64,000 nucleotides of DNA from Mucilaginibacter flavus (GCF_030409315.1 NZ_JAUFPS010000024.1:133607-197606), one strand, 5' to 3'. Positions 17,466 through 26,813 are shown, counted from the stretch's first letter. Numbers and translations: made by a program. Notes: generated by a model not told the origin, from the sequence alone.

Positions 17466-17543
17466 TTGGCCTCTGCAAGCAATTCTCCCCAGCGCCATAC
17501 TTGATAAATAATAGTATATTAGAAATATAATCCGACAAGAATC

Positions 17544-18470
17544 GTGACAAAAAAACTTTTTGTATCCCTTCTCCCCCTCCTGTTTTGTTTACAAACCTAT
17601 GCCCAGCATTCTGACGAAAGCGCGCATATCAATCAGCTTAAATTGTATGAAGATACCCTGAAAACACTGGGTAAAACTTTTATCAATAACGAGAACGACC
17701 TGGAACGAAAAAACGCCAACTATAAGTTTATTAAAACTATGGTTAACGCGCTTAAAGTGCCCAATTCGTTTCTTTTCCCCTTTGATTCTATTAAAACCAT
17801 CAGCATCCTTAACTCGCCCGATAACCGTTTTCGCATCCTTACCTGGCCTATTATGAACCAGGATGGCAGCTATCGTTTTTACGGAACGATACAAATGAAC
17901 ACCGGCGGCTTTTTAAAAATGTATCCGCTTGAAGACTTGTCGCCCCTGCTTAAAAACCCCGAGGATTCGGTAACCGATACCCACAAATGGCTTGGCGCGC
18001 AGTACTATAAAATTATCCCCGTTTATGCCGCTAAAACTTATTATGTGCTGATAGGCTGGAAGGGTAACACCGTAAAATCAACTAAAAAAGTGCTTGATGT
18101 GTTATCCTTCAACAATGGCGAACCAAGATTTGGGATGCCCGTTTTTGATGGCAACGGCAAAACCCGTAAAAGAGTGGTTTTTGAATACGCCCGCCAGGTA
18201 TCTATGTTGTTAAGATATGTACCGGAGCAAAATCTTATTGTGTTTGATCACCTCTCTGCACCTGATGCCAAAATGAAAGATAAGCCCGAATCTTTCGGTC
18301 CCGACCTTACTTATGATGGCTACAAGCTAAAAAATGGCCGTTGGGTTTATGTAGAGCAACTGGATATGCGCAACGTACAGGACAATACCAGTGAGGCTAT
18401 CGACAATGATTATGTAGACCCTAAAAAACAGGCCATCAAAGATAAAATGCTTGTTCCAACATCACATTAA
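17544..18470 (+). CDS. Conserved exported hypothetical protein
   Basis: A 308-residue protein starting at GTG, with a signal peptide (LFVSLLPLLFCLQTYAQ). The mature part is mixed alpha/beta and includes RILTWPIMNQDGSYRFYGTI and a C-terminal acidic/basic tail. The stretch KTYYVLIGWKGNT and FEYARQVSMLLRY look conserved in style, but I cannot assign a named domain. No catalytic motif is obvious. It sits between the thiolase and a POT transporter, both on the same strand but with sizeable spacers, so no operon is implied. Confidence 0.72.
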   Translation: MTKKLFVSLLPLLFCLQTYAQHSDESAHINQLKLYEDTLKTLGKTFINNENDLERKNANYKFIKTMVNALKVPNSFLFPFDSIKTISILNSPDNRFRILTWPIMNQDGSYRFYGTIQMNTGGFLKMYPLEDLSPLLKNPEDSVTDTHKWLGAQYYKIIPVYAAKTYYVLIGWKGNTVKSTKKVLDVLSFNNGEPRFGMPVFDGNGKTRKRVVFEYARQVSMLLRYVPEQNLIVFDHLSAPDAKMKDKPESFGPDLTYDGYKLKNGRWVYVEQLDMRNVQDNTSEAIDNDYVDPKKQAIKDKMLVPTSH

Positions 18471-18597
18471 TTTAAGAATTAAACAACTGTTAGCAGTTAA
18501 TAATCAAAATAATTCCACCACCTACTGTAACACTTTCGGTATTAAATTTCGATTTAAAAGATTTGTATTACTTTAGCACACTTAAGTTGACACATAA

Positions 18598-20094
18598 ATG
18601 CAAGAAAAGACAGCAGCACAATCGCGCTCAATCGGAAAAATTCCAAGGGCGGTACCATTCATCATAGGCAATGAATTTGCCGAAAGGTTTAGTTTTTATG
18701 GAATGCGGAGCATTCTTGCTGTTTTTTTAGTCCATCAATTTTTCAATCACGAAAGTGATGTTGTAGCCAACGCGCACTCCAACAGTATCAACCATATGTT
18801 TTCTACATTGGTTTACGCTACCCCCCTGCTTGGAGCTATCCTGGCCGACTGGTTTTTTGGCAAATACCGCGTAATTTTAATTGGCTCCTTAATTTATACC
18901 ATCGGTCACTTCCTGTTATCGATGTTTGATACCAACCTGGCCGGCTTTCAAACCGGCTTAATTATTATAGCATTTTCGGCAGGCGCTATAAAATCGTGCG
19001 TATCGGCTAACGTGGGCGATCAGTTTGATCATAGTAACCAGCATTTAATGAGTACCATTTACAGTTGGTTTTACTTCAGCATCAATGCAGGTTCAATGGT
19101 TAGCTTGTTTTTGATCCCTTTAATTTACGATAAGTTTGGCGCGGCCTGGGCATTTGGTGTACCGGGCATTTTAATGGCGTTGGCTACTGCTATATTCTTT
19201 TCGGGTAGTAAAAGTTATGTTAAGCTACCGGCAAAAGGTATTAACAAAGCCAATTTTGTTTCGGTTAGTTTTTATGCCCTAATGCGTAAAATCAGGCCGC
19301 TGGAGCCTGGCACTGCCTGGGAACAGACAGAAGCTAAATATGGTCATGAAAAAGTTGACGGTATTAAAGCTGTTTGGCGCATTATGGCCGTTTTTGCATT
19401 TATACCTGTCTTTTGGTCGTTATGGGATATGAACAGTGCCGAGTGGGTATTACAATCAACCAAACTTGATCTTAGCCTGGGCATTTTCGGCTGGACCATC
19501 CTTCCATCGCAAATACAAACCGTAAACGCGGTATTTTTATTGGTGATGATCCCTTTGTTTAACTTCGGTTTTTATCCTTTGGCAAAAAAGCTGGGCTTAA
19601 AGTTAACGCCGTTACGCAAAATAGGCTTTGGCTTACTGGTTACCGCTGGTAGCTTTTTAATCATAGCCCTATTGCAGGAAAAAGTTGATAAAGGTTTACA
19701 CCCATCTGTTTGGTGGCAAATTTTGGCATATGCGGTATTATCTGCCGGTGAAGTTTTAGTTTCATTAGTTGGCTTGGAGTACGCTTATACGCAATCTCCT
19801 ATCTCTATGAAAAGTACCATGACTGCCATTTGGTATTTTACTTATTCAGTAGGTTCATTCTTTAATACCATTGTAAATAACAGCATTGCAAAAGGTGGTT
19901 TTTATGCCCGTTTTACCGGCGCATCATTCTATTGGTTGTTCACAGGCATATGTCTTGGTTTCTTTGTATTGTTCCTTTTTGTTAGTCCGCGTTTAAAAGA
20001 AAAAGCTTATCTGGCATCAGATGTTTTAGCTGATGGATTAGATATTCGCGATGATAAAGTAACAGAAATTCATCCCGATAACCCAATTGTATAA
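18598..20094 (+). CDS. POT-family proton-coupled oligopeptide transporter
   Basis: A 498-residue inner-membrane carrier with 12 or more hydrophobic segments. The N-terminal signature GNEFAERFSFYGMRSILAVFL contains the ExxER-like motif for proton coupling, and the later PTR2 signature-like region is around FSAGAIKSCVSANVGDQF. The C-terminal half has GLEYAYTQSPISMKSTMTAIW, another family hallmark. It imports di- and tripeptides with protons. It is separated by 127 bases from the preceding gene and by 48 from the next. Confidence 0.93.
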   Translation: MQEKTAAQSRSIGKIPRAVPFIIGNEFAERFSFYGMRSILAVFLVHQFFNHESDVVANAHSNSINHMFSTLVYATPLLGAILADWFFGKYRVILIGSLIYTIGHFLLSMFDTNLAGFQTGLIIIAFSAGAIKSCVSANVGDQFDHSNQHLMSTIYSWFYFSINAGSMVSLFLIPLIYDKFGAAWAFGVPGILMALATAIFFSGSKSYVKLPAKGINKANFVSVSFYALMRKIRPLEPGTAWEQTEAKYGHEKVDGIKAVWRIMAVFAFIPVFWSLWDMNSAEWVLQSTKLDLSLGIFGWTILPSQIQTVNAVFLLVMIPLFNFGFYPLAKKLGLKLTPLRKIGFGLLVTAGSFLIIALLQEKVDKGLHPSVWWQILAYAVLSAGEVLVSLVGLEYAYTQSPISMKSTMTAIWYFTYSVGSFFNTIVNNSIAKGGFYARFTGASFYWLFTGICLGFFVLFLFVSPRLKEKAYLASDVLADGLDIRDDKVTEIHPDNPIV

Positions 20095-20142
20095 TAAAAG
20101 TTGTTGTTTTGTGTTTTATTTGATCACACATCTGAATACTAA

Positions 20143-20874
20143 GTGCCAGACAGCATAGTTATTATACCGACTTATAACGAGAAGGAAAACATCGAAAAGA
20201 TGATTCGTAAGGTGTTTTCCCTTCCTCATGATTTTCATATCCTCATCATTGATGACGGATCGCCGGATGGTACAGCCACCATTGTAAAAAGTTTAATGAA
20301 CGTATATCCCGAACAGCTCTTTATAGAAGAACGCGCCGGGAAACAGGGTTTGGGCACCGCCTACATCCATGGTTTTAAATGGGCCATAGCGCATCATTAC
20401 GACTATATTTTTGAGATGGATGCAGATTTTTCGCATAACCCGGATGACCTGCTCAAACTAAGACAAGCCTGTATTGACGGCGCCGATGCCGCCATAGGAT
20501 CGCGCTACAGCACGGGGGTTAACGTGGTAAACTGGCCCATGAGCCGGGTATTGATGAGCTACTTTGCATCGGTATATGTACGCTTTATCACCGGGATAGA
20601 TGTTGCCGATTCAACAGCAGGCTTTATGTGCTATAAGCGCAAGGTACTGGAAACCATACAGCTTGATAAAATTAAATTTGTGGGCTACGCCTTTCAAATT
20701 GAAATGAAGTATACCACTATTAAGCATGGCTTTAGCCTGGTAGAAGTGCCCATTATATTCATCAATCGCATCATGGGCACCTCCAAAATGTCGGGCGGAA
20801 TATTCAAAGAAGCTTTTTTTGGGGTGATCCAAATGAAGATCAACAGCATTTTCAGGAAATATCCGGAAGGGTAG
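20143..20874 (+). CDS. Polyprenol monophosphomannose synthase (DPM1-like GT2)
   Basis: A 243-residue GT2 glycosyltransferase, starting at GTG. It has VIIPTYNEKENIEKMIR at the N-terminus, the nucleotide-binding IIDDGSPDGTA, and the metal-binding DADFSHNP. AIGSRYSTG and VEVPIIFINRIMGTSKM complete the family pattern. It transfers mannose (or a related sugar) from GDP-sugar to a polyprenol phosphate at the inner membrane face. No C-terminal membrane domain is present, as in the short bacterial and metazoan DPM1 form. It ends just before a hairpin of heptad repeats. Confidence 0.9.
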   Translation: MPDSIVIIPTYNEKENIEKMIRKVFSLPHDFHILIIDDGSPDGTATIVKSLMNVYPEQLFIEERAGKQGLGTAYIHGFKWAIAHHYDYIFEMDADFSHNPDDLLKLRQACIDGADAAIGSRYSTGVNVVNWPMSRVLMSYFASVYVRFITGIDVADSTAGFMCYKRKVLETIQLDKIKFVGYAFQIEMKYTTIKHGFSLVEVPIIFINRIMGTSKMSGGIFKEAFFGVIQMKINSIFRKYPEG

Positions 20875-20880
20875 CCGAAG

Positions 20881-20939
20881 GCTAAAAGCAGAAAGCTGAA
20901 AGCAAAAAAGCTTTTGGCATTTAGCTTTCTGCTTTTAGC
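20881..20939. repeat. Heptad-repeat hairpin (GCTRAAA family)
   Basis: The left arm GCTAAAA, GCAGAAA, GCTGAAA (from 20881) is inverted at 20916-20939 (GCATTTA, GCTTTCT, GCTTTTA). The arms can form a stem of about 23 bp with few mismatches around a short loop. It lies between two same-strand genes and could also terminate transcription. Confidence 0.75.
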
Positions 20940-20963
20940 TAAAAAAAGCTAATTTCGTTGGTA

Positions 20964-21986
20964 ATGAATGAGCACCTTGATCCCGCGCCGGAACGCCTCA
21001 GCAATACCGAACGTGATATTGAAAAAGTTTTACGTCCGCAGCAGTTTGAGGATTTTACCGGTCAGCATAAAATATTAGCCAACTTAAAAGTATTTGTACA
21101 GGCTGCCCGCCAGCGTGGCGAGGCACTTGACCATGTGCTGTTGCATGGCCCTCCGGGTTTGGGCAAAACTACCCTATCGCACATTGTGGCTAATGAAATG
21201 GGGGTAGGTATTAAAATAACATCGGGTCCTGTGCTGGATAAACCCGGCGATCTGGCTGGCCTACTCACCAACCTGGAGACAGGCGATATCCTTTTTATTG
21301 ACGAGATACACCGTTTAAGTCCGCTGGTGGAGGAATATTTGTACTCTGCCATGGAAGATTTTAAGATAGATATTATGCTGGAGAGCGGCCCCAACGCCCG
21401 ATCGGTACAAATCTCATTAAACCCATTTACCCTTGTTGGTGCTACCACCCGGTCGGGCTTGCTTACAGCCCCATTAAGGGCTCGGTTTGGGATAAATGCC
21501 CGGTTAGAGTATTACGACGCCAAACTGCTTACCACCATTGTACTACGTTCGGCATCGATATTAAAAACCCCCATGACAGATGAGGGTGCTTACGAAATTG
21601 CAAGGCGCAGCCGCGGTACACCGCGTATTGCCAATGCCCTGTTACGCCGTACCCGCGATTTTGCCCAGATAAAAGGCGATGGTAATATTGACACCGCGAT
21701 AGCTAAATACGCCCTCAATGCTCTTAATGTTGATGAACATGGTCTTGATGAAATGGACAACAAAATATTGGTGACCATTATTGACAAGTTTAAAGGCGGC
21801 CCTGTAGGTTTAAAAACTATTGCCACAGCCGTTGGTGAGGATGAAGGTACTATTGAAGAAGTGTACGAACCATTTTTAATACAGGAAGGCTTTTTAATGC
21901 GCACAGCCCGCGGTCGTGAGGCTACCGAGAGTGCCTATAAACACCTGGGTAAAATAAAATTAGGGGGCAGTCAAACCTTATTTTAA
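20964..21986 (+). CDS. ruvB: Holliday junction DNA helicase RuvB
   Basis: A 340-residue AAA+ motor of the RuvABC system that drives Holliday junction branch migration. Key motifs are Walker A ([14 protein letters not shown]), Walker B ([10 protein letters not shown]), sensor 1 ([10 protein letters not shown]) and the arginine finger region (LRARFGI). The C-terminal winged helix ends [12 protein letters not shown]. Length is typical. The ATG at 20964 ([12 protein letters not shown]) is chosen; the frame extends only two codons upstream to a TTG. No other ruv gene adjoins it. Confidence 0.97.
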   Translation: MNEHLDPAPERLSNTERDIEKVLRPQQFEDFTGQHKILANLKVFVQAARQRGEALDHVLLHGPPGLGKTTLSHIVANEMGVGIKITSGPVLDKPGDLAGLLTNLETGDILFIDEIHRLSPLVEEYLYSAMEDFKIDIMLESGPNARSVQISLNPFTLVGATTRSGLLTAPLRARFGINARLEYYDAKLLTTIVLRSASILKTPMTDEGAYEIARRSRGTPRIANALLRRTRDFAQIKGDGNIDTAIAKYALNALNVDEHGLDEMDNKILVTIIDKFKGGPVGLKTIATAVGEDEGTIEEVYEPFLIQEGFLMRTARGREATESAYKHLGKIKLGGSQTLF

Positions 21987-22023
21987 GCAAGCCAATTAAA
22001 ACTTACATTACCATACATTAACC

Positions 22024-23256
22024 ATGAAAACCAAACTAAACCAAGGCTTTAAACTGGTATTAGCTGTGCTGGCATTTAATATATGCTGTGTGGCTATAGC
22101 AAAAGCCCAAACAACAATCCCTACGCCTACAACGCCCATGGTGCCCAATAAGCCCCTGGCTTTACCTGCCGATACAGCAGCCAAATTAAAAAACGATACG
22201 TCGCTTAAAAAAAAAGACACCGTAATAGTAAAAAAGGTACCAACCGGACCAAAAGTGGGCATAGCGGGCTTAAACCACGATCACATACACCTGATACTAA
22301 ATGAATACCGCAACGGTAACGTAAACCTTGTTGGCATTGCCGAGCCCGATAAAAAGTTATGGGAAAAGTACGGCAAAATGTACGGCGTACCCGATTCCCT
22401 GTTTTTTGACGATTTGAAAACCATGTGCCAAAAACGTAAACCGGTAATTGTACTGGGCTATAATGCCGTTGGCAAACACATTGATATTGTGGAAACCTGC
22501 GCCCCCATGGGCATCAGCGTAATGGTTGAAAAACCTTTGGCTGCTACATTGGATCAAGCTAAACGCATGGAGTTTTTAGCCCTTAAATATTACATCAGCC
22601 TGCTTACCAATTACGAAACTACCTGGTACCCATCAGTGCAAAGTGCTTACAATACTATTAAAACAGATAGTGTGGGTGTGATACGTAAAATGGTATTCCA
22701 TGACGGCCACCAGGGACCAAAGGAAATTGGTTGCAGCGATGATTTTTTAGCCTGGCTTACAGATCCGGTACTGAATGGCGCGGGCGCTTTAAATGATTTT
22801 GGCTGCTATGGTGCCGATATGATGACCTGGATGATGAAAGGTCAAAAACCCATTGCGGTAACCGCCATTGCCCGCCATTACAAGCCGGGCGTATATCCAA
22901 AAGTTGAAGACGATGCCACCATTATAGTGGAGTACCCGGATGCCACCGGCTTGATAGAAGCCTCATGGAACTGGCCTTTTGGTATCAAGGACATGGAAGT
23001 TTTTGGAGCCAAGGGTTACATACACACTTTTGATAAAGACAGCCTGGAGGTAAAGATCAACAACCAGGTACGCAGCTTTAAAGCAACACCTTTAGCAAGC
23101 CCGGCAGATGCGCCTGTGCCTTACTTTACCTACGCGCTTAAAAACCCGCTACAGGTACGTAATGATCGTTCATCGTTAAAAAACAATATGGTGGTAATGA
23201 TGATACTTGATGCCGCTAAAAGATCGATTAAGGAAGGTAAGCGAATAGTTCTTTAA
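22024..23256 (+). CDS. Exported Gfo/Idh/MocA-family oxidoreductase
   Basis: A 410-residue protein with a clear signal peptide (LVLAVLAFNICCVAIAKAQ) and a Pro/Thr linker of about 50 residues. A Gfo/Idh/MocA fold follows. The NAD(P)-binding start is KVGIAGLNHDHIHLIL, unusual for lacking the classic GxGxxG spacing. The family EKP motif is present in VMVEKPLAATLDQA. The C-terminal domain contains EDDATIIVEYPDATGLIEASW. In Bacteroidota such secreted members act on sugar-related substrates in the periplasm, but the substrate here is unknown. A nested repeat element begins at its stop codon. Confidence 0.83.
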   Translation: MKTKLNQGFKLVLAVLAFNICCVAIAKAQTTIPTPTTPMVPNKPLALPADTAAKLKNDTSLKKKDTVIVKKVPTGPKVGIAGLNHDHIHLILNEYRNGNVNLVGIAEPDKKLWEKYGKMYGVPDSLFFDDLKTMCQKRKPVIVLGYNAVGKHIDIVETCAPMGISVMVEKPLAATLDQAKRMEFLALKYYISLLTNYETTWYPSVQSAYNTIKTDSVGVIRKMVFHDGHQGPKEIGCSDDFLAWLTDPVLNGAGALNDFGCYGADMMTWMMKGQKPIAVTAIARHYKPGVYPKVEDDATIIVEYPDATGLIEASWNWPFGIKDMEVFGAKGYIHTFDKDSLEVKINNQVRSFKATPLASPADAPVPYFTYALKNPLQVRNDRSSLKNNMVVMMILDAAKRSIKEGKRIVL

Positions 23257-23607
23257 GAAGAATCAAGAGGTTAGAGTCAAGAATCAAGACAAAACTCCCC
23301 AAAGTCATGTCATTGCGAGTTATAAAATCCGGGACTTGAAGGTGGAGATGACGTAAGAACTACCTTCTACACCCTGTCATTCTGAGGCACGAAGAATCTT
23401 CTTCGGTATAAAAGTCTACATTTAGCAGGGCGAAGAAAATCCTTCGTTCCTCAGGATGACAAACATTTTTTACAAAACGTCATGGGTAGGTACAAAGCAT
23501 TCTCACGCGTTAAAGCCGCGCTATAAAGTTTGCGATTGCTTCGGACCTGGCAACGACCTTAATGTGTAGTTGTCTTGATTCTTGACTCTTAATTCTTGAT
23601 TCTTTTC
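23256..23607. repeat. Nested inverted-repeat element (three layers)
   Basis: The outer arms are heptad arrays: GAATCAA, GAGGTTA, GAGTCAA, GAATCAA at 23256-23290 and TCTTGAT, TCTTGAC, TCTTAAT, TCTTGAT at 23571-23607. A middle pair follows: GTCATTGCGAG at 23309-23319 against GATTGCTTCGGACCTGGCAACGAC-like sequence at 23534-23557. The inner pair is TGTCATTCTGAGG with CGAAGAATC at 23375-23405 against its inverse at 23431-23461. The whole spacer between the oxidoreductase and the deacetylase is this element. It looks like repeats inserted inside repeats. Confidence 0.8.
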
Positions 23608-23663
23608 TAAATATTATCTTAATTTCGCCATTGTTGAATAAATTAAAAAATTATCATCTCACT

Positions 23664-24542
23664 ATGATCAAGAAAGCTTTTGTGTGGCTAACGGTATGCA
23701 CCATGGGTGCATTATCATGCCAGTCTAAACCAGCCGATAAAACACCTGCAAACGCTGCAGCGGCAACTTCAAGCGCAAAACCTGCCGCGGATAATACGGC
23801 CATTATGGGCCGCAAACAAGTGCCTGTTGTTTGTTATCACCAGATACGCGATTGGAAACCTACCGATTCAAAAGGAGCAAAAGATTACATTATACCTATC
23901 GCTGCTTTTAAGGAACACATCAAAATGCTGGCCGATAGTGGTTATCACACCATCTTGCCCGATCAGCTATACAACTACCTTACCAAGGGTACCCCGCTGC
24001 CAAGCAAACCCATCATGCTAACCTTTGATGATACCGACCTTGACCAGTTTACCATTGCTAACCCTACACTTAAAAAGTACGGTTTTAAAGGCGTTTATTT
24101 TGTAATGACCGTATCATTAGGTCGCCCGCATTACATGACCAACGAGATGGTTAAAACCCTATCTGACGAAGGCAACATCATTGGCAGCCATACCTGGGAT
24201 CATCACCGTGTTGACAAATACACCCACAATGGTGTATTAAAAATTATTGGCAAAAACGGCAAAATAACCAACAAACCAGTTGATGACTGGGTTACCCAGA
24301 TTGACAAACCAACCAAAAAATTGGAAGAAATTACCGGTAAAAAAATAGATTATTTCGCCTACCCATTTGGCGTATGGAAAAAACCTGTATTACCAGAAAT
24401 TCAGAAAAGAGGATTCAAAATAGCTTTCCAGCTTGCTGATAAACGCGATCCGGATTATCCGTTGATGACTGTGCGCCGTATATTAGATAGCGGTTACTGG
24501 ACAACTAAAACTTTCAGCAACAGCGTAAGGCATAGCTTTTAA
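23664..24542 (+). CDS. Lipoprotein polysaccharide deacetylase (CE4, NodB-like)
   Basis: A 292-residue lipoprotein. The signal peptide ends in the lipobox ALSC, then an Ala/Lys/Pro-rich linker of about 40 residues leads to a NodB homology domain. Motif 1 is LTFDDTDLDQ, where the second Asp of the usual TFDDG pair is kept. The metal-binding His pair is in GSHTWDHHRV. Later motifs are FAYPFGVW and the final Tyr-Trp stretch. It should remove acetyl groups from an extracellular polysaccharide or peptidoglycan-type substrate. ATG at 23664 is preferred over the TTG at 23631 because it gives a standard signal peptide. A terminator follows. Confidence 0.9.
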   Translation: MIKKAFVWLTVCTMGALSCQSKPADKTPANAAAATSSAKPAADNTAIMGRKQVPVVCYHQIRDWKPTDSKGAKDYIIPIAAFKEHIKMLADSGYHTILPDQLYNYLTKGTPLPSKPIMLTFDDTDLDQFTIANPTLKKYGFKGVYFVMTVSLGRPHYMTNEMVKTLSDEGNIIGSHTWDHHRVDKYTHNGVLKIIGKNGKITNKPVDDWVTQIDKPTKKLEEITGKKIDYFAYPFGVWKKPVLPEIQKRGFKIAFQLADKRDPDYPLMTVRRILDSGYWTTKTFSNSVRHSF

Positions 24543-24570
24543 GGGCAGCCCCCCATGAAATCATATTTTA

Positions 24571-24595
24571 AACGGCCCTTTTTTCAAGGGCCGTT
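24571..24595. terminator. Terminator after the deacetylase
   Basis: AACGGCCCTT at 24571-24580 and AAGGGCCGTT at 24586-24595 form a perfect 10-bp stem with loop TTTTC, followed by TTGTTG. It separates the deacetylase from the convergent restriction gene. Confidence 0.8.
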
Positions 24596-24612
24596 TTGTT
24601 GACGTGCTCATA

Positions 24613-25218
24613 TTATGACGTAGTATTATCTTTTCGAGCATTCCCATCTTTGCCCTTAGGAATTAATGGAGCCAAGGCATCGATATCATCATATTCTATT
24701 CCTATCACACCTATTACTCCCTCTGCAATGGATAGTTGTGTATACATCGGAAAATAAGGGGCAATCTCTTGATAATTTCCCACTCGATCCGTTAAATATT
24801 TCCCAAATTTCCTTGTTGGCAAGATCAAAATGCCACCGATAATTTGTTTTTGTATAATACCTAATGCAATTTTATTAAGAGCTCTATGCGATGAGGAAAT
24901 ATTACCAGTTTCCCACTCAACTGCGAAAGGGCCATAGTTAGTTATTTTAACCGCATCAATTGGCCCCGGGTTCATTCCAAGAGCAAGCGCCATTTTATTT
25001 TCTGGCAACCAGTGCATTTCTTTTAGATAAGCAATAAAATTCGCTTTTATTGGGAATACGCCATTTCCTTTAGAAACGGGATTTACAATAAATTTGGAAG
25101 AATCATGCCAGGAGACACATTGTATTCCTCCGTGGATCTCTTTCATTATAGATTGAAACTCTTCCGACTCACTGAAAGTTCCGGTTTTAATTAAATAGTT
25201 TTCAAACTCTATCCTCAT
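24613..25218 (-). CDS. Type II restriction endonuclease, BglII/BstYI-like
   Basis: A 201-residue protein. Residues 87-103 carry a PD-(D/E)xK-type catalytic arrangement, with Asp88 in PIDAVK and the EWE pair at Glu101 and Glu103 (FAVEWETGN). This resembles the BamHI/BglII group, in which the usual Lys is replaced by Glu or Gln. It is followed by the helix SSHRALNKIALGI, then a strand (GGILILPTR), typical of that group. The assignment is by pattern, so the recognition site is not predicted. The start overlaps the last 17 bases of the C-protein gene, giving a C-R operon. It is convergent with the deacetylase. Confidence 0.75.
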   Translation of the reverse strand: MRIEFENYLIKTGTFSESEEFQSIMKEIHGGIQCVSWHDSSKFIVNPVSKGNGVFPIKANFIAYLKEMHWLPENKMALALGMNPGPIDAVKITNYGPFAVEWETGNISSSHRALNKIALGIIQKQIIGGILILPTRKFGKYLTDRVGNYQEIAPYFPMYTQLSIAEGVIGVIGIEYDDIDALAPLIPKGKDGNARKDNTTS

Positions 25219-25435
25219 TTAGTTTCTGTTCTACAATAGCAATAATTTCTGATGGCATTTTCTTTAATGTTGGAGCCATTTTAAAAAGAGTAGCAATGGT
25301 TGGTGTCCTTAAGCCCCTTTCTAACAACGAAATGTAAGTCCTGTCTAATTCACTATTCAGAGCCAGAATCTCCTGAGTAACACCAGTATTTTCACGAAGA
25401 TTTTTTAAAACCTGACCAAATATTTTTTCCAACAT
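25202..25435 (-). CDS. Controller (C) protein of the R-M system, XRE-type HTH
   Basis: A 77-residue HTH_XRE protein. The DNA-binding helices lie in NTGVTQEILALNSELDRTYISLLERG, and the C-terminal helix is APTLKKMPSEIIAIVEQK. Size and position match C-proteins such as C.AhdI or C.PvuII. These delay nuclease expression until methylation is established and activate their own operon. It is translated just before the nuclease with a 17-base overlap. A perfect palindrome in the 89-base divergent spacer is the likely binding site. Confidence 0.87.
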   Translation of the reverse strand: MLEKIFGQVLKNLRENTGVTQEILALNSELDRTYISLLERGLRTPTIATLFKMAPTLKKMPSEIIAIVEQKLNEDRV

Positions 25436-25473
25436 ATCAATGACAAATTCACGTTTTTATTCTACCCCAACAA

Positions 25474-25487
25474 CAGACTATAGTCTG
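25474..25487. promoter_or_regulatory. C-box operator of the R-M system
   Basis: CAGACTATAGTCTG is a perfect 14-base palindrome containing GACT-AT-AGTC, the form known for C-protein binding sites. It lies 38 bases upstream of the C-protein start (minus strand) and 38 bases before the methyltransferase start (plus strand), in the middle of the divergent spacer. Confidence 0.75.
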
Positions 25488-25499
25488 CAAATTTTATCG

Positions 25500-25507
25500 T
25501 ATATTTG
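25500..25507 (+). promoter_or_regulatory. -7 element of the methyltransferase promoter
   Basis: TATATTTG matches TAnnTTTG exactly, 17 bases before the methyltransferase ATG. The -33 element would fall on or next to the C-box at 25474-25487, so the C-protein would probably repress methyltransferase transcription when bound. Confidence 0.55.
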
Positions 25508-25524
25508 ATCGATATTGACAGTAT

Positions 25525-26772
25525 ATGAAAGAAAAGGACAGTTTTTTCAAGGTTTTAGGTATAGATGGAAAGGACAAAAAGACTTTACAGCTAATTGCTG
25601 AAGATTTAAATATTTCATTGAAAACACTTAATTATTACAACCTCAATTCAATATTACCGCCTGATAATGAGCTGGAAAAAATGGCGACTTATTTCAAAAT
25701 AAACCGATATCAAATTATGATTGGCATGGGCATTTATAATCAAGAATTGAAAGAACTATTAAGTCAACAGGCTGCTAAAATTGCGCAAGGATTATCACAT
25801 ATAAAAACGAGGCCTACTATAAACCACGAACAGGTTTTTACAACCTCACTGGGGCAGCTCTTCGAGGGCGATTGCCTCAGCCTGATGCCCACAATAGAGA
25901 GTGGTTCCGTTGATCTCGTATTTGCTGACCCGCCATTTAATTTGGATAAACTTTATCCCTCAAATATGGATGATAACATTGCGTCGTCGGAATATATCAG
26001 ATGGACGGAACAATGGCTCTCAGAATGCATACGAATCTTAAAACCCGGAGGAAGTTTATTTTTATGGAATATACCTAAATGGAACACCTACTTCAGCGAA
26101 TTTTTAAATCATCGGCTTAATTTCAGACACTGGATAGCAACAGATATTAAATATTCGTTGCCTATTTCATCTCGCTTATATCCTTCACATTATGGCTTAC
26201 TGTATTATATAAAACAGGAAAAAGCTTCGGTGTTTAAGCCTGATCGTCTGAAAATGGAAACATGCCAACATTGTTATCGGGAGTTAAGAGACTATGGAGG
26301 TTATAAAGATAAAATGAATCCATCGGGAATAAACATGCCTGATGTTTGGTATGATATCCCTCCTGTGAGACATTCAAAGCATAAAAAAAGGAAGGACGCT
26401 AATGAATTATCAATTAAATTATTAGATAGAATTATAGAGATGGCTACCGTTGAAGGAGATATTGTTTTCGATCCTTTTGGAGGCTCTGGCACTACTTATC
26501 TTGTTGCCGAACTTAAACGTCGAAAATGGATAGGAATAGAACTCGGCCCCACTGAAGTGATAGTTGATCGACTAAAAAATAAAGCAGAGGAGGAAGACCA
26601 TCTGAATAAATATCGTGAAAATTACAATCAATTATTCCCCGAAAAAATAAAAAAGGAAAGAATAAAAAGGGGAATTTGGACAGATGACTCCTTCAAACCA
26701 GAAATGAAAGACCACCAAATTTCTTTAGGACTTTTCATAGGCAACAAGTCATTACTATCTCAAACTAAGTAA
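25525..26772 (+). CDS. DNA methyltransferase (beta-class, N6-A or N4-C) with N-terminal HTH
   Basis: A 415-residue enzyme. Residues 1-70 form an XRE-like HTH (TLQLIAEDLNISLKTLNYYN). The catalytic motif DPPF is at 135-138 (VFADPPFNLDK). The SAM-binding motif is near the C-terminus (FDPFGGSGTT, about 315-324). This order, catalytic first, defines the beta class. DPPF favours N6-adenine, though N4-cytosine cannot be excluded. A small CxxC pair (CQHC) sits in the middle. The enzyme protects host DNA from the adjacent nuclease. An HTH fused to the methyltransferase, alongside a separate C-protein, suggests two layers of control. Confidence 0.88.
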   Translation: MKEKDSFFKVLGIDGKDKKTLQLIAEDLNISLKTLNYYNLNSILPPDNELEKMATYFKINRYQIMIGMGIYNQELKELLSQQAAKIAQGLSHIKTRPTINHEQVFTTSLGQLFEGDCLSLMPTIESGSVDLVFADPPFNLDKLYPSNMDDNIASSEYIRWTEQWLSECIRILKPGGSLFLWNIPKWNTYFSEFLNHRLNFRHWIATDIKYSLPISSRLYPSHYGLLYYIKQEKASVFKPDRLKMETCQHCYRELRDYGGYKDKMNPSGINMPDVWYDIPPVRHSKHKKRKDANELSIKLLDRIIEMATVEGDIVFDPFGGSGTTYLVAELKRRKWIGIELGPTEVIVDRLKNKAEEEDHLNKYRENYNQLFPEKIKKERIKRGIWTDDSFKPEMKDHQISLGLFIGNKSLLSQTK

Positions 26773-26813
26773 AGGCAAAGTTAAGAAAGCAAATAAGATA
26801 GGATATTTCAGCA

